Shown here: positions 27,360-36,550 of the stretch, one piece after another | How the letters are laid out: each line of letters begins with the position of its first letter | Numbering within the stretch: the first letter of the stretch is position 1 | NCBI GenBank assembly: GCA_028693055.1 | Contig: JAQUWD010000011.1 | Span: 1 to 64,000, forward strand | Length of the DNA stretch: 64,000 nucleotides | Direction: 5' to 3' | From: Eubacteriales bacterium | Lineage (GTDB): Bacteria; Bacillota; Clostridia; Christensenellales; Aristaeellaceae | Position numbers and translations under genes: made by a program | The notes under the pieces: generated by a model | What the model was told of the DNA's origin: nothing | Databases searched by the model: none | The model's input: the letters and a program-made list of their open reading frames with translations, nothing else

Positions 27360-28475
27360 TTAATTATATACCCTTACCGGCAGTACCAGATACAAATAGC
27401 TATCGCCGTCCAAGGGACAGATCACGCACGGGCTGACGCTGGTGTTCATGCATAGCGTGCAGCATTCCTCGTCCACGTTTTTAATCACGTCGCTGATATA
27501 CCGGGCGTTAAAGGCGATCTCGATATCCTCGCCCTCCAAATGAGCGTCCAAATCCTCTAATACATCTCCCATTTCGCTGTTGGAGGTGATTTTTAGATTG
27601 TTTTGGGTGGCTTTCATACGGATCAGATTATTTTTGCCTTCCTTAGCCATCAAGCTGGCGCGTTCGATGGAATCCTGCAATTCCTTACGCTTTACCGTCA
27701 CTCGACTTAACCATGCGGTAGGCAGAATCTGACGATAATTAATGTATTCGCCGGCTAATAGACTGGTGACTAACGTCGTGTTCCCAATGACAGCCATGAG
27801 ATGGGTGCTGTCGATATGGAAGGTGCACATGCCGTTATCGTCGTCCATAATATGAGTAAGCTCGTTCATTACCCTGCCGGGAATAATGGCTTTAACCTCA
27901 TCTTTTCCCTCTGGCAATACGAAGGTATCGTGCATACGCTGTAAAGCGAGCCTAAAGCCGTCTAAGCCAATCAGACGAAGCTCCTCCTTGGTTACCTCCA
28001 TCAAGCAGCCTGTAAGGGCCTGACGGCTCTCCTGAATGGCAATCGCAAAGGTTACCTTGCTGATCATATCCCGTAGCTTCTTTTGGGGGAAATGAAGGGC
28101 ATGGGTATTGATGAGATCCTTCATTTCTGGAAACTCGTCTACAGCCATACCGGTGATGGTGGAGCGGCTTTGCCCGCAGCGAATGGACACAGCCATATTA
28201 TCGTTCATGGAAAAGCTGGCTATCCCTTCCGGTAGCTTTCGAACGATTTCCGTTAAGAGGCGGCCCGGCAAAACCACCTCGCCTGCTTCCTTGATATCAG
28301 CCTTCACAAAGGAACGGATGCTTAAGGAGCCGTCGGAGCATAGCAGATTAACGCCATCCTCCTCCGTGCGCACCAGCACGCCTTCTAATATTTGCATAGC
28401 GGGACGGGCGCTTAACGCACGGGTAGCGTTTACCAAGCCGTATACTAAATCCTGCGCGGAGCATTCAAACTTCAT
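27360..28475 (-). CDS. dnaN: DNA polymerase III sliding clamp (beta subunit)
   Basis: 371 aa. Three clamp domains are recognisable (start MKFECSAQDLVYGLVNATRALSARP; middle LIGLDGFRLALQRM; end MNTSVSPCVICPLDGDSYLYLVLPVR, the typical C terminus that binds partner proteins). ATG 28475 has GGAGG 7 bp upstream; the ORF track start 28598 is too early. dnaA and recF, its usual neighbours, are absent: upstream is an origin-like gap and then crh-whiA. Confidence 0.95.
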   Translation of the reverse strand: MKFECSAQDLVYGLVNATRALSARPAMQILEGVLVRTEEDGVNLLCSDGSLSIRSFVKADIKEAGEVVLPGRLLTEIVRKLPEGIASFSMNDNMAVSIRCGQSRSTITGMAVDEFPEMKDLINTHALHFPQKKLRDMISKVTFAIAIQESRQALTGCLMEVTKEELRLIGLDGFRLALQRMHDTFVLPEGKDEVKAIIPGRVMNELTHIMDDDNGMCTFHIDSTHLMAVIGNTTLVTSLLAGEYINYRQILPTAWLSRVTVKRKELQDSIERASLMAKEGKNNLIRMKATQNNLKITSNSEMGDVLEDLDAHLEGEDIEIAFNARYISDVIKNVDEECCTLCMNTSVSPCVICPLDGDSYLYLVLPVRVYN

Positions 28476-28479
28476 TGGG

Positions 28480-28870
28480 GTACCTCCAATACCGTAGTAG
28501 TAGTATTTATAAACAGTAGTAGTAGTAGGGGGTGTGGAAAACATGGAAAAGCGGGTTATTTCCAATGCTCGTTTCAAAAATGCCCTTGGAAAGAGCAAGG
28601 TTTATTTTGGGAAAAGAGGAGGTTTTCCATAGGCAAAGACGTTCTTTTCTCAAAATGAGCGCTATCCTTTCGTTTTTAGGTAGGCTCAAAGCTATAAAAT
28701 TCGTGATCGACCCTTTTCTTTCCTGCAAATAAAAAGGAAAACCTCTCCTCAAAAAAAGACAGAAGCTTGTAAAAAATCCTTTTTCCACATTTTCCATAGG
28801 TTGAGGAAAAGCATAAGAGGAGAAAAAAGGTCGAATCCTATAAGCGTTTGGCGGCTCTTTCCACAAGCAG
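28480..28870. other. oriC: Candidate replication origin (oriC) upstream of dnaN
   Basis: The ~390-bp non-coding region holds, in order from dnaN: TAG triplets (28495-28505), an AT stretch (TATTTATAAA), four TAG triplets (28517-28528), a GGGGG cluster (28528-28532) and TGTGGAAAA (28533-28541). Read away from the G cluster, the triplet strand is 3'-GAT-GAT-GAT-GAT-5', the DnaA-trio layout described for the B. subtilis unwinding element. Further 9-mers TTTTCCACA/TTTTCCATA occur at 28623, 28781, 28790 and 28857 (CTTTCCACA). The 9-mers differ from TTATCCACA by one or two bases. Confidence 0.65.
28517..28541 (+). promoter_or_regulatory. DnaA-trio array, GC cluster and adjacent DnaA-box-like site
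   Basis: TAGTAGTAGTAG, GGGG, TGTGGAAAA: box, GC cluster and trios directly abut, as in a bacterial basal origin unwinding module. Confidence 0.65.
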
Positions 28871-28895
28871 CGCTGATCTTTTCAACAGCCAGCGA

Positions 28896-29144
28896 TTATA
28901 AAAGAAGGGAAAGAACTTCTTCCATTGCCTGCTCCTCGTCCACGCCGTCAGCGGCTAGCGTTACCACGCCGTCTTGGGGGAAGGACTGTGATAGAAGCCC
29001 CAGCATGCTTTTCATATTCAGAATGGAATTGCCGTGCTCCATCAGAAAGGTACATTCGTACCGGGAAGCCGCTTTGGCGATGGCTGCGGCTTTCTCCCGA
29101 TTGATAGGCAGCAGGCTCGTTATGTTTACCGTAGTTCTTTTCAT
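28896..29144 (-). CDS. Crh-like HPr paralogue lacking the active-site histidine
   Basis: 82 aa with the HPr fold pattern. The regulatory serine block is present (NMKSMLGLLS, equivalent to Ser46). The segment corresponding to GLHARPAA of HPr reads PINREKAA, so the His15 phosphorylation site is missing. That is the defining trait of Crh, which acts only through HPr-kinase serine phosphorylation in carbon catabolite control. The location directly after whiA matches the Bacillus whiA-crh order. GGAG precedes the ATG. Confidence 0.8.
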   Translation of the reverse strand: MKRTTVNITSLLPINREKAAAIAKAASRYECTFLMEHGNSILNMKSMLGLLSQSFPQDGVVTLAADGVDEEQAMEEVLSLLL

Positions 29145-29157
29145 GGTGACAGACTCC

Positions 29158-30111
29158 TTACAGCGTTTCTTTCTTCTTATTTTCGGCGTACTCTAATAGC
29201 CGCCGCATGCGGTGATTGACTCCGCTTTTTCCAATCGGCGGGTTCATGGCCTCTCCCAGCTGGGCAAGGGATGCGTCCGGCGCGTTCAGCCGTGCCGCCG
29301 CCATCTCTTGAAGGGATTTGGGCAGTCCCTTTAATCCGTCGTTTTCAGCTAGCTCGGCGATCATGCGAAGCTGCTCGTCGCTGGCGTTCATTTGTTTTCT
29401 CAAGTTGGCGTTATCACAGTTAATCATTCGATGGACGGAGCCAAGAACCTGCCTTTGAACCCGCAGATTTTCAATTTCCATCACCGTTTGATTGGCTCCA
29501 ACCACCTTTAAGAACGTGACGATATGATCAATTTGCTTTAGGTACAGGTAGCCGTGTCCCTTCCGGGCGCTTTGCTTGATGGGGAGATCAAACTTCTGTA
29601 GGCATTTGGCCAGATCCTCCCGTATGGAATCGTCCCGGCAGGAAATTTCCAAATGATAGCCTTGTTCCGGCTTGGTGATCGACCCGCCGCCCAGCATCGC
29701 GCCCCGAAGAAAGGCGCGCATGCAGCAGGAACGGGTCAGGCTTACTTTGGGGGTGGTGGATCGAAGCATAACGGCCCCGTCCTTTTCATCCGTCATCATG
29801 CGTAGAGCGATTAAAAAGGACGGGCTTTGCAGCGGCCCCAAGGTTAATACACATTTGCGGGTGCCGCCGAAGCGGGCGTTAGATACGTAATGAATCTGTG
29901 GCGCTAGGTGCAGCGCTTGGGTTAGCAGGGTATAAATTCTGCGGCAGACCGTGATGTTTTCGCCGGAAAACTGGACGTTTACCTTTCCCCGCCCTAGTAA
30001 ACTCAAGCTTCCCATGGTCATGTACAGCGCGCATAGCTCGCTGATCAGACAGCAGCTTTTTTCCGGCTTGATCAGGCAAAGCTCATTCTTGCATTCGCTG
30101 GAAAAGGACAT
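29158..30111 (-). CDS. whiA: WhiA sporulation/division regulator
   Basis: 317 aa, the usual length. It has the N-terminal homing-endonuclease-like fold (MSFSSECKNELC... to ~ residue 200, with FLRGAMLGGGSITKPEQGYHLE) and the C-terminal helix-turn-helix (ARLNAPDASLAQLGEAMNPPIGKSGVNHRMRRL). In Gram-positives it affects chromosome segregation, division and metabolism. It forms an operon with the crh-like gene 13 bp downstream. Confidence 0.95.
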   Translation of the reverse strand: MSFSSECKNELCLIKPEKSCCLISELCALYMTMGSLSLLGRGKVNVQFSGENITVCRRIYTLLTQALHLAPQIHYVSNARFGGTRKCVLTLGPLQSPSFLIALRMMTDEKDGAVMLRSTTPKVSLTRSCCMRAFLRGAMLGGGSITKPEQGYHLEISCRDDSIREDLAKCLQKFDLPIKQSARKGHGYLYLKQIDHIVTFLKVVGANQTVMEIENLRVQRQVLGSVHRMINCDNANLRKQMNASDEQLRMIAELAENDGLKGLPKSLQEMAAARLNAPDASLAQLGEAMNPPIGKSGVNHRMRRLLEYAENKKKETL

Positions 30112-30156
30112 TGACGGACTCCTATCGATAGACGAGTGAAAAGAAGAAAAGGTTGA

Positions 30157-31188
30157 TTATCGGCTGCTCTTGTCGTAGGGAATTCCTTCCGCCTTAGGCG
30201 CGCGGGAATTCTTGGAGGTAAAGGCTAGCACTACGAGCGTAATCAGATAAGGAAGCAAACGGTAAAAGTTGGAGCTTAGGCCGATATCCTTCAGCAGATA
30301 AAGGCCGTCGCTGTTGATATCAAGGCTGGCGTAGGAGGCGGCCACGCATTTAAACAGTCCGAACAAAAGCGCCGCTCCAGCAATATTTAAGGGCTTCCAG
30401 TTGCCGAAGATCATTACAGCCAAGGCTAAGAAACCGAAACCGGCAACGTCGCCGTTCGCGGTACAGTTGGCGGTGGTGAGGGCGTAAACGAAGCCGCCCA
30501 TACCGGCTAACGCGCCGGAGATGGTAACGCCAGCGTAGCGGGTTTTGGTTACGTTGATGCCCAGCGAATCGGCTGCTTGCGGGTTTTCACCGCAGGAACG
30601 AAGCCGTAAGCCGAATTTCGTCTTGTACAGGATAATGGAAAGCACAATGAACAGCACAATGCAGATATAGGTGGAAAGATAAACCTTGTTTAGAAAGGTT
30701 TCGGCTAAGAAGCCCAGCTGATCGGATTTTTCATAACCAAGCATGGTTTTCTTGATCATGAACCAGCTGGCGGAGTCGCCGGAGAACATTTGCAAGGTGT
30801 TCTGGTTTGCAATGATGCGCACGAAGAATAACACCAGTGCGGGAGCCAGCAGGTTAAGGGCCGTACCGCCGATGGTTTGGTCGGCCTTTAAATTGATCGC
30901 CGCAAAGGCTAACAGCAAGGAGAAAATCGCGCCCAGCGCCGCCGCTACCAGCATAGCCAGCATCATGAAGCCCTGTAGGGAAGCCCAGTCTCCGGCTGCC
31001 TTGGCGGCGTCAAAAACCTGCGCCTCCTGCATCAGCCGCACAAAGTACACGCCTACGAAAGCGCCGAAGATCATAATTCCTTCTAGGGCTAGGTTGATAA
31101 TACCGCTGCGCTCGGCAAATACGCCTGCCAGCGCCACAATCATCAGGGGAATTGCATAGATTAACATTTGACGGATCAAGAAACTCAT
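30157..31188 (-). CDS. Nucleoside-type ABC transporter permease (NupQ/YufQ-like)
   Basis: 343 aa, ~8-9 helices, BPD_transp_2 (RbsC/LivH-like) fold: start IYAIPLMIVALAGVFAERSGIINLALEGIMI, then LRSCGENPQAADSLGINV. It pairs with the larger permease whose stop it overlaps (ATGA). Together with the BMP-family binding protein this is a guanosine/purine nucleoside-type importer. Confidence 0.92.
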   Translation of the reverse strand: MSFLIRQMLIYAIPLMIVALAGVFAERSGIINLALEGIMIFGAFVGVYFVRLMQEAQVFDAAKAAGDWASLQGFMMLAMLVAAALGAIFSLLLAFAAINLKADQTIGGTALNLLAPALVLFFVRIIANQNTLQMFSGDSASWFMIKKTMLGYEKSDQLGFLAETFLNKVYLSTYICIVLFIVLSIILYKTKFGLRLRSCGENPQAADSLGINVTKTRYAGVTISGALAGMGGFVYALTTANCTANGDVAGFGFLALAVMIFGNWKPLNIAGAALLFGLFKCVAASYASLDINSDGLYLLKDIGLSSNFYRLLPYLITLVVLAFTSKNSRAPKAEGIPYDKSSR

Positions 31189-32417
31189 TTCTGCTCCGCC
31201 TCCTTTCCGGCCTGTTGGTCGTCTGGTGTGACGGGGGACGAGGGAACGGGCTTATGCTTTTTTCCCCTTCCGCTGAGCCACATCTTGATCACCAGCGAGA
31301 AGGCGGACAGGTACACAATCACGGCGATAATCACGTCGGTGATATATTCGTTATAGGCTGTTAGGTTGGTCAGCTGCAAGCCGGATATATCCAGCATGGA
31401 CATAAAGATGCCCGCAAAGATCACGCCGATGGGATGGTTTGCCGCCAACAGCGCCACGGGGATACCATTAAAGCCCACCGCCGGCAACGACTGATAGGTG
31501 GACCAGTAGAACTCCGTATTGCCGCTCAGGTAGTACAGGGAACCAGCCGCTCCCGCCAAGCATCCGGCTAAGGCCATAGCCAGTACGATATTGCGTTTAT
31601 CCTCAATGCCCGCGTACCGGGCGGCATAGCGGTTAGAGCCGCAGGCCTTCAGCTCGTAGCCCAAGGTGGTTTTGTTCATCAGTACATAGACGATGATGGC
31701 TAGCACAATAGCGATTAGGATACCGCCGTTGATCTGAGAATTGGGAAAAACCTGATCCAACCCCATTTTTGAGGTGGCTACATTGTTAAAGGTCGTTTTG
31801 TAGATGTAGCCGGTTTTGGTGTTTTCCACTGTGTTTTTGAGATTGCTGGCTTCAAAAATCCAAGTCACTAAGTTAGCGGCGATCCAGTTGGTCATGATGC
31901 AGGCCAGCACCTCGTTGATGTTGAGGAAGGCCTTTAGCATGCCGGGAATGGCTCCCCAAATGGCTCCCGCCAGGATGCCGCCTACAAAGGCGAGGCACCA
32001 AACCAGCCAAGGGGCAACCGTGGTGGTAGGAACGCCTAGCGCAATATACAAGGTGGCGGCGGTACCTGCCAGATACTGACCCGGCGCGCCGATATTGAAA
32101 AGTCCCGTTTTAAAGGCTAGCGCCACGGAAAGACCGGTCAAAATCACCGGGGTGGAGCGGAAGAGCAGATTGCCCATATTGGTGGGGTTAAAGCCGAAGG
32201 TCAACGCGCCAGCCGCATCTCGGCCGGTGCTGAATAGACCCATGACCACCAATTGGATGCCCTCCCACGCGCTTTTCAGGCCAAGGGTAGGGTTGGTACA
32301 GCCAACGATAAAGATGATTAAGCCGCCCGCAAATAAGCCGATCAAAATGGAGAGAAGCGAAGCCGCGACGGAACGCGCGCCCGTTTTTCGGGAAAGACTG
32401 CTTTCTTTTCTACTCAT
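31185..32417 (-). CDS. Nucleoside-type ABC transporter permease (NupP/YufP-like)
   Basis: 410 aa with ~9 helices and the same fold as its partner (FKTGLFNIGAPGQYL; LKACGSNRYAARYAGI). The N terminus is a short Arg/Lys-rich cytoplasmic stretch. GGAGG precedes the ATG; its start overlaps the ATPase stop by 4 bp, indicating translational coupling. The hydrophilic C terminus (~25 aa) is rich in Pro and Glu. Confidence 0.92.
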   Translation of the reverse strand: MSRKESSLSRKTGARSVAASLLSILIGLFAGGLIIFIVGCTNPTLGLKSAWEGIQLVVMGLFSTGRDAAGALTFGFNPTNMGNLLFRSTPVILTGLSVALAFKTGLFNIGAPGQYLAGTAATLYIALGVPTTTVAPWLVWCLAFVGGILAGAIWGAIPGMLKAFLNINEVLACIMTNWIAANLVTWIFEASNLKNTVENTKTGYIYKTTFNNVATSKMGLDQVFPNSQINGGILIAIVLAIIVYVLMNKTTLGYELKACGSNRYAARYAGIEDKRNIVLAMALAGCLAGAAGSLYYLSGNTEFYWSTYQSLPAVGFNGIPVALLAANHPIGVIFAGIFMSMLDISGLQLTNLTAYNEYITDVIIAVIVYLSAFSLVIKMWLSGRGKKHKPVPSSPVTPDDQQAGKEAEQK

Positions 32418-33961
32418 GCGATGGCCTCCTTTTCTCGGCGTTTGGCTCCGGCCATGTAAAGACCTAGCTCCTCTACCGTTGTATTCTTCGGATCAAATTC
32501 CCCTACGATTTCGCCCTCATACATCACAAGGATGCGGTCGGATAGATTCATGACCTCGTCCAACTCCAAGGAGACCAGCAGCACCGCTTTTCCCGCGTCT
32601 CGCTGCTTTACCAGCTGCTTGTGGATGTATTCGATGGCTCCTACGTCCAAGCCGCGGGTTGGCTGAACGGCTACAATCAAAGGCAGATCCCGGTCTATCT
32701 CCCGGGCAACAATGGCTTTTTGCTGATTGCCGCCGGACATGCTGCGCACCACCGTTACAGGCCCTTGGCTGGAGCGAACGTCGTACTGCTTGATCAATCG
32801 CTCCGCATATTGGCGCACCTGATCAAAACGGATAAACCCGCCATGCTGGAATTCCGGCTCAAAATACTTTTGCAGCACCATGTTCTGCTCAAGGGTATAG
32901 TCCAAGATTAAACCGTGCTTATGCCGATCCTCGGGGATATGGCTCATCCCTTCAAGGCTGCGGTGACGAATAGAAGCCTCGGTAATATCGCGGCCGCACA
33001 AGGTCACACTGCCGCCGCTAGGTTTTTCAAGGCCGGTCAAGGCATGTACCAGCTCGGTCTGACCGTTGCCGTCGATACCGGCGATACAGAGGATTTCTCC
33101 TGCCCGGGCGGTAAAGGTTACGTTTTTCACAGCTTCTTTTTTGTATAGCTTGGAATGAACCGTCAGGCCGCGAACCGTCAAAACCGGGTCGCCTAAACGT
33201 TCCTCTCCTTTTTCTACAATCAGCTGCACAGGACGGCCTACCATCATGCGGCTCAGCTCATCCACATTGGTTTCTGCAGTGTTGACTGTACCCACGTATT
33301 TTCCCTTGCGCAGCACGGTTACCCGGTCGGAGGCTTCCATAATCTCATTCAGCTTATGAGAGATGAATAGGATGCTCTTCCCCTCGTTCGTCAGGTTATG
33401 CATGATTTGGATCAGCTCCTGAATTTCCTGAGGGGTCAACACGGCGGTGGGTTCGTCAAAGATGAGAACCTCGTTATCCCGGTACAGCATCTTGAGGATT
33501 TCTACCCGCTGCTGCATACCGACGGTGATATCCTCGATTTTTGCGTCCAAGTCCACCTTTAGGCCATAGCGCTCGCTTAAGTCTTTTACCTTTTGGCGAG
33601 CCTCTTTTTTGCGCAAAAAACCAAAGCGGGTATCCTCCGCGCCAAGAATGATATTATCCAGCACGGTAAATACGTCGATCAGCTTAAAATGCTGGTGCAC
33701 CATGCCGATATGCAAAGCGGTCGCGTCGTTGGGATCGTTAATTTTTACTTCCTTACCGTCCTTTTTGATCACACCAGCCTCCGGCTGATACAAGCCGAAC
33801 AGGACGCTCATCAGCGTGGACTTTCCTGCGCCGTTTTCACCCAGCAGGGCGTGAATTTCCCCTTTTTTGAGCTGTAGGGTAATATCGTCGTTGGCCTTGA
33901 TGCCCGGAAACTCCTTGGTGATGTGGAGCATTTCGATGACATATTCCGAGGCGCTATCCAT
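32414..33961 (-). CDS. Nucleoside-type ABC transporter ATPase with two nucleotide-binding domains (NupO/YufO-like)
   Basis: 515 aa. Domain 1 has Walker [20 protein letters not shown] in the signature position and Walker [12 protein letters not shown]. Domain 2 has the degenerate [11 protein letters not shown] and [14 protein letters not shown], as in RbsA-type sugar/nucleoside ATPases. The start is ATG 33961 behind GGGAGGTGGG; the ORF extends upstream without a ribosome site. Confidence 0.93.
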   Translation of the reverse strand: MDSASEYVIEMLHITKEFPGIKANDDITLQLKKGEIHALLGENGAGKSTLMSVLFGLYQPEAGVIKKDGKEVKINDPNDATALHIGMVHQHFKLIDVFTVLDNIILGAEDTRFGFLRKKEARQKVKDLSERYGLKVDLDAKIEDITVGMQQRVEILKMLYRDNEVLIFDEPTAVLTPQEIQELIQIMHNLTNEGKSILFISHKLNEIMEASDRVTVLRKGKYVGTVNTAETNVDELSRMMVGRPVQLIVEKGEERLGDPVLTVRGLTVHSKLYKKEAVKNVTFTARAGEILCIAGIDGNGQTELVHALTGLEKPSGGSVTLCGRDITEASIRHRSLEGMSHIPEDRHKHGLILDYTLEQNMVLQKYFEPEFQHGGFIRFDQVRQYAERLIKQYDVRSSQGPVTVVRSMSGGNQQKAIVAREIDRDLPLIVAVQPTRGLDVGAIEYIHKQLVKQRDAGKAVLLVSLELDEVMNLSDRILVMYEGEIVGEFDPKNTTVEELGLYMAGAKRREKEAIA

Positions 33962-34084
33962 GAGCCCACCTCCCAGTATAGAATGAAAGACAAACATGCT
34001 TTTATTATAGGGTTCATAGCGCAAAAATGCAAGCATTCATTAAATCCCCCACGGGTTTCTTTATGAAAAAAAAGCATAGAAAAA

Positions 34085-34114
34085 GCGTCCGTCTTTGTTT
34101 CCAAAGACGGACGC
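34085..34114 (-). terminator. Strong intrinsic terminator between the binding-protein gene and the rest of the nup operon
   Basis: GCGTCCGTCTTTG, loop TTTC, exact complement, then TTTTTC on the - strand. It probably lets some transcription through, giving more binding protein than transporter. Confidence 0.85.
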
Positions 34115-34130
34115 GAGGAAAATGCTTCGA

Positions 34131-35255
34131 TTACTCGATGATGTTCAGCTTCAGGTTGCTGTATTCCTGGGTCAGGTTGGCTTCGTAGTCGGCGTCGATT
34201 ACCAGCGTGCCATCCTTAACGGCGGCGAACTGGGCTTCGTACTCTTCTACGGTGTAGTTCTTCAGCATCCAAGTAGCGGTGGGGATGCCGGTAGCGCCGT
34301 CCTTAGCGCCCAGGTTAGCGCCTACGCCGCCGATTTCGTCCCACTCGTTGGCGTAGAACTTGCCGATGGCCCAAGAAGCGGCTTCGCCCACGCCCTTGAG
34401 AGCGGAGGTGATAACGGTTTCGGAATCAAAGCTCTGGTCGCTGTCTACGCCCACGACGAACGCATCGTTCTCGGCGGCGGCGGCAGTGATGGAAGCAAAC
34501 ATGGAACCGCCGCAGGCGAAGATCACTTCGGTGCCGTTCTCATACCAGCCGTTCGCCATGGTCTGCAGCTCGGGAGAAGCGGAGAAGGAAGCGCCGTACA
34601 GCCAAGAGTAGTTCATTTCAACTTCCGTGCCCATTTCGGCGGCAGCGGCGTTAGCGCCCTGCACAAAGCCGTAGCCGTAACGGCAGCAAGCGGGGTTGTT
34701 TCCGCCGCCGCCACCGCTGAAGCCCAGCTTGGTGTAGCCTTCCTTCACAACGGCATAGCCGGCGAAGTAACCGCACTGCTCTTCTTGGAAAGCGATGGGG
34801 GCAACGTTGGTCAGAGCGGCGCCAGCGGCGTCGGTCAGCGTCCAGCCGTCGATAAATACGAACTTAACATCGGAAAATTCGATAGCGGCCTTGGTCAAAG
34901 CGGTGCCCTGCATGAAGCCGGCAGCAACGATAACCTTGGCGCCTGCGTCCGCGGCGGCCTTCATAGCGTCGTAACGGTCGTCATCGGTAGCCTGATCGCC
35001 ATTGGCGGGCTGATAGTACTTGTAGCTCATGTTGTTAGCGGCGGCGTAGCTCTTTACGCCGTTCCAGGTGCCTTGGTTGAAGGACTTGTCCTTCAGCTGA
35101 CCTACGTCGGTAACGAAAGCCAATTCATAGGTGCCGTCAGCGGAGGTCATGGTATCCTCGATGGTGTCGGGGTCCACGGCTTCGGCGGTCGCGGTGAACA
35201 CGCACAAAGTCAAAACCATTGTGAGAGTCAGAAGCAATGCCAAGAATTTTTTCAC
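34131..35255 (-). CDS. BMP-family nucleoside-binding protein of the ABC transporter
   Basis: 374 aa: signal peptide ~1-25 (MKKFLALLLTLTMVLTLCVF...AEA) and a BMP/PnrA-type periplasmic-binding fold (AFVTDVGQLKDKSFNQGTWNG, AAADAGAKVIVAAG, IFACGGSMFASI). Homologues bind purine nucleosides. The LTLC stretch is a poor lipobox, so membrane anchoring is uncertain. It is first in the nup operon and read from the promoter at 35307-35335. Confidence 0.93.
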   Translation of the reverse strand: MKKFLALLLTLTMVLTLCVFTATAEAVDPDTIEDTMTSADGTYELAFVTDVGQLKDKSFNQGTWNGVKSYAAANNMSYKYYQPANGDQATDDDRYDAMKAAADAGAKVIVAAGFMQGTALTKAAIEFSDVKFVFIDGWTLTDAAGAALTNVAPIAFQEEQCGYFAGYAVVKEGYTKLGFSGGGGGNNPACCRYGYGFVQGANAAAAEMGTEVEMNYSWLYGASFSASPELQTMANGWYENGTEVIFACGGSMFASITAAAAENDAFVVGVDSDQSFDSETVITSALKGVGEAASWAIGKFYANEWDEIGGVGANLGAKDGATGIPTATWMLKNYTVEEYEAQFAAVKDGTLVIDADYEANLTQEYSNLKLNIIE

Positions 35256-35306
35256 TGAAAATGCTCCTCCTTTTATTCATCGTTCCTTATGGAACTCTGT
35301 TTTCTA

Positions 35307-35335
35307 AGTATAGCATGAACAAGGTTGGTTTTCAA
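35307..35335 (-). promoter_or_regulatory. Sigma-A promoter of the nup operon
   Basis: On the - strand TTGAAA, 17 bp, TATACT, about 52 bp before the binding-protein start. I see no purine-riboswitch-like structure in the short leader. Confidence 0.75.
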
Positions 35336-35425
35336 GGAGATCAAACGATTGTTCAAGAATTGGAAACACCCAAAAGAAGAGGGCAAATTTGGAATTTCGG
35401 GTTCAAGCTACGAATGGATTCGCGT

Positions 35426-36151
35426 TTAAATTGTCGAAGTATCCGGTAAACCGCGGCTATAAATCCCGGTTTGGATTTCGTGAATGTAGGCGTCAATGCG
35501 CGGCACCCGCGGCGCAGCCAGCGCGTCCTTGACGGCTTGGTCTCGGTCATAATCAAGCTGCCGCAGCCGTACTTCAAAGGGAGCAATCGCTTTTCCTTCG
35601 GTAACGTCAAGCAGGGCGTAGCAGCATTGGGGAATGCCCATGGCGTTGCCCACGCTGCCAATATTAACAAAAAGGCCCGGAGACATGGTTCGTAGCGCTT
35701 GGCGGTGAGCATCCGCATAAATCACTGCGTCATAGCGCTGACCGTTTTGATCCTGAAAGTAGGGCATAATCACGTCTTCCCCGTGGTGAGCCACCACAAG
35801 ATTATCCATGATGGGTCTGCCATGGAAAAGTCTTACTCGGCGGCCGCTTACCCATAGCTCTGTTTCTTGGGGAAGCTGCTGCAGCTGCTGCAGTCTCTTC
35901 TGTCCTAGCTGCTCCCAATAAAAAACATCCGGCTCGAATTTTTGGAAACCAACGCCATAATCCCAATTGCCGCCTAAAACGAGGTCGCAATGGGACATGG
36001 CCCAGTCAAAGGTGAAGGCGTTATCGGGGCCTTTGCCAACAATATCCCCCAAGCAGATTACCCGTTGGGGCTTTATTTGAGCAAGATCCTTCGCCAGTGT
36101 TTCAGTAGCCGGGCGGTTTCCGTGTAAATCGGCTACAAGTGCGATTAGCAA
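35426..36151 (-). CDS. Metallophosphoesterase, YfcE/ApaH-like
   Basis: 241 aa from TTG 36151 behind AGGAGGG; the ORF start 36211 lacks a ribosome site. Metal-binding blocks are ADLHGNRPA, CLGDIVGKGPDN, GGNWD, HGRP. A cytoplasmic calcineurin-like phosphodiesterase or phosphatase; the substrate cannot be told from sequence. Confidence 0.85.
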   Translation of the reverse strand: MLIALVADLHGNRPATETLAKDLAQIKPQRVICLGDIVGKGPDNAFTFDWAMSHCDLVLGGNWDYGVGFQKFEPDVFYWEQLGQKRLQQLQQLPQETELWVSGRRVRLFHGRPIMDNLVVAHHGEDVIMPYFQDQNGQRYDAVIYADAHRQALRTMSPGLFVNIGSVGNAMGIPQCCYALLDVTEGKAIAPFEVRLRQLDYDRDQAVKDALAAPRVPRIDAYIHEIQTGIYSRGLPDTSTI

Positions 36152-36234
36152 AGCAATCCCTCCTTCTGATCGTGATACTGGAAGTATAGCAAAAACAGAT
36201 AGTGGGGACAAGAAATAAAAATTGAAAATGGTAC

Positions 36235-36263
36235 TTTACAAAGCAAAGGGTTTGTGTTATCAT
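36235..36263 (+). promoter_or_regulatory. Sigma-A promoter of the tRNA gene
   Basis: TTTACA, 17 bp, TATCAT, 17 bp upstream of the tRNA. Confidence 0.7.
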
Positions 36264-36280
36264 TGTTAACGCTGAAACGC

Positions 36281-36356
36281 GGGGCATTAGCGCAGTTGGT
36301 AGCGCACAACACTGGCAGTGTTGGGGTCAGGAGTTCGAGTCTCCTATGCTCCACCA
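36281..36356 (+). tRNA. tRNA-Ala (GGC)
   Basis: 76 nt with encoded CCA. The acceptor stem GGGGCAT/ATGCTCC contains the G3-U70 pair that is the alanine identity element. The anticodon stem CAACA/TGTTG encloses loop CTGGCAG with anticodon GGC, reading GCC. The T arm is GGAGTTCGAGTCTCC. A standalone gene with its own promoter and terminator. Confidence 0.95.
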
Positions 36357-36358
36357 GC

Positions 36359-36396
36359 ATCGGAAATCCTTAGTTGATAAGGGTTTCCGATTTTTA
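36359..36396 (+). terminator. Intrinsic terminator of the tRNA gene
   Basis: ATCGGAAATCCTTA pairs with TAAGGGTTTCCGAT, followed by TTTTA. Confidence 0.85.
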
Positions 36397-36550
36397 TTGC
36401 TAAACAATTTTGCTGTTTTAGGTCCGTGCCCATATTTTTATGCCTTTCGTGTTGTTTAAGGATCATTTCGTGCAGTTTGATGGAAATTTGAGAATATATT
36501 TGATATAATATCATAAGTCCCTACTACATTTTAATAGGAGGATACTAAAA

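Noticed and set aside
34095-35258. 387-aa + strand ORF opposite the BMP gene
   Set aside because: Antisense to a clear BMP-family protein and Gly/Val/Ala-rich in a way typical of shadow frames.
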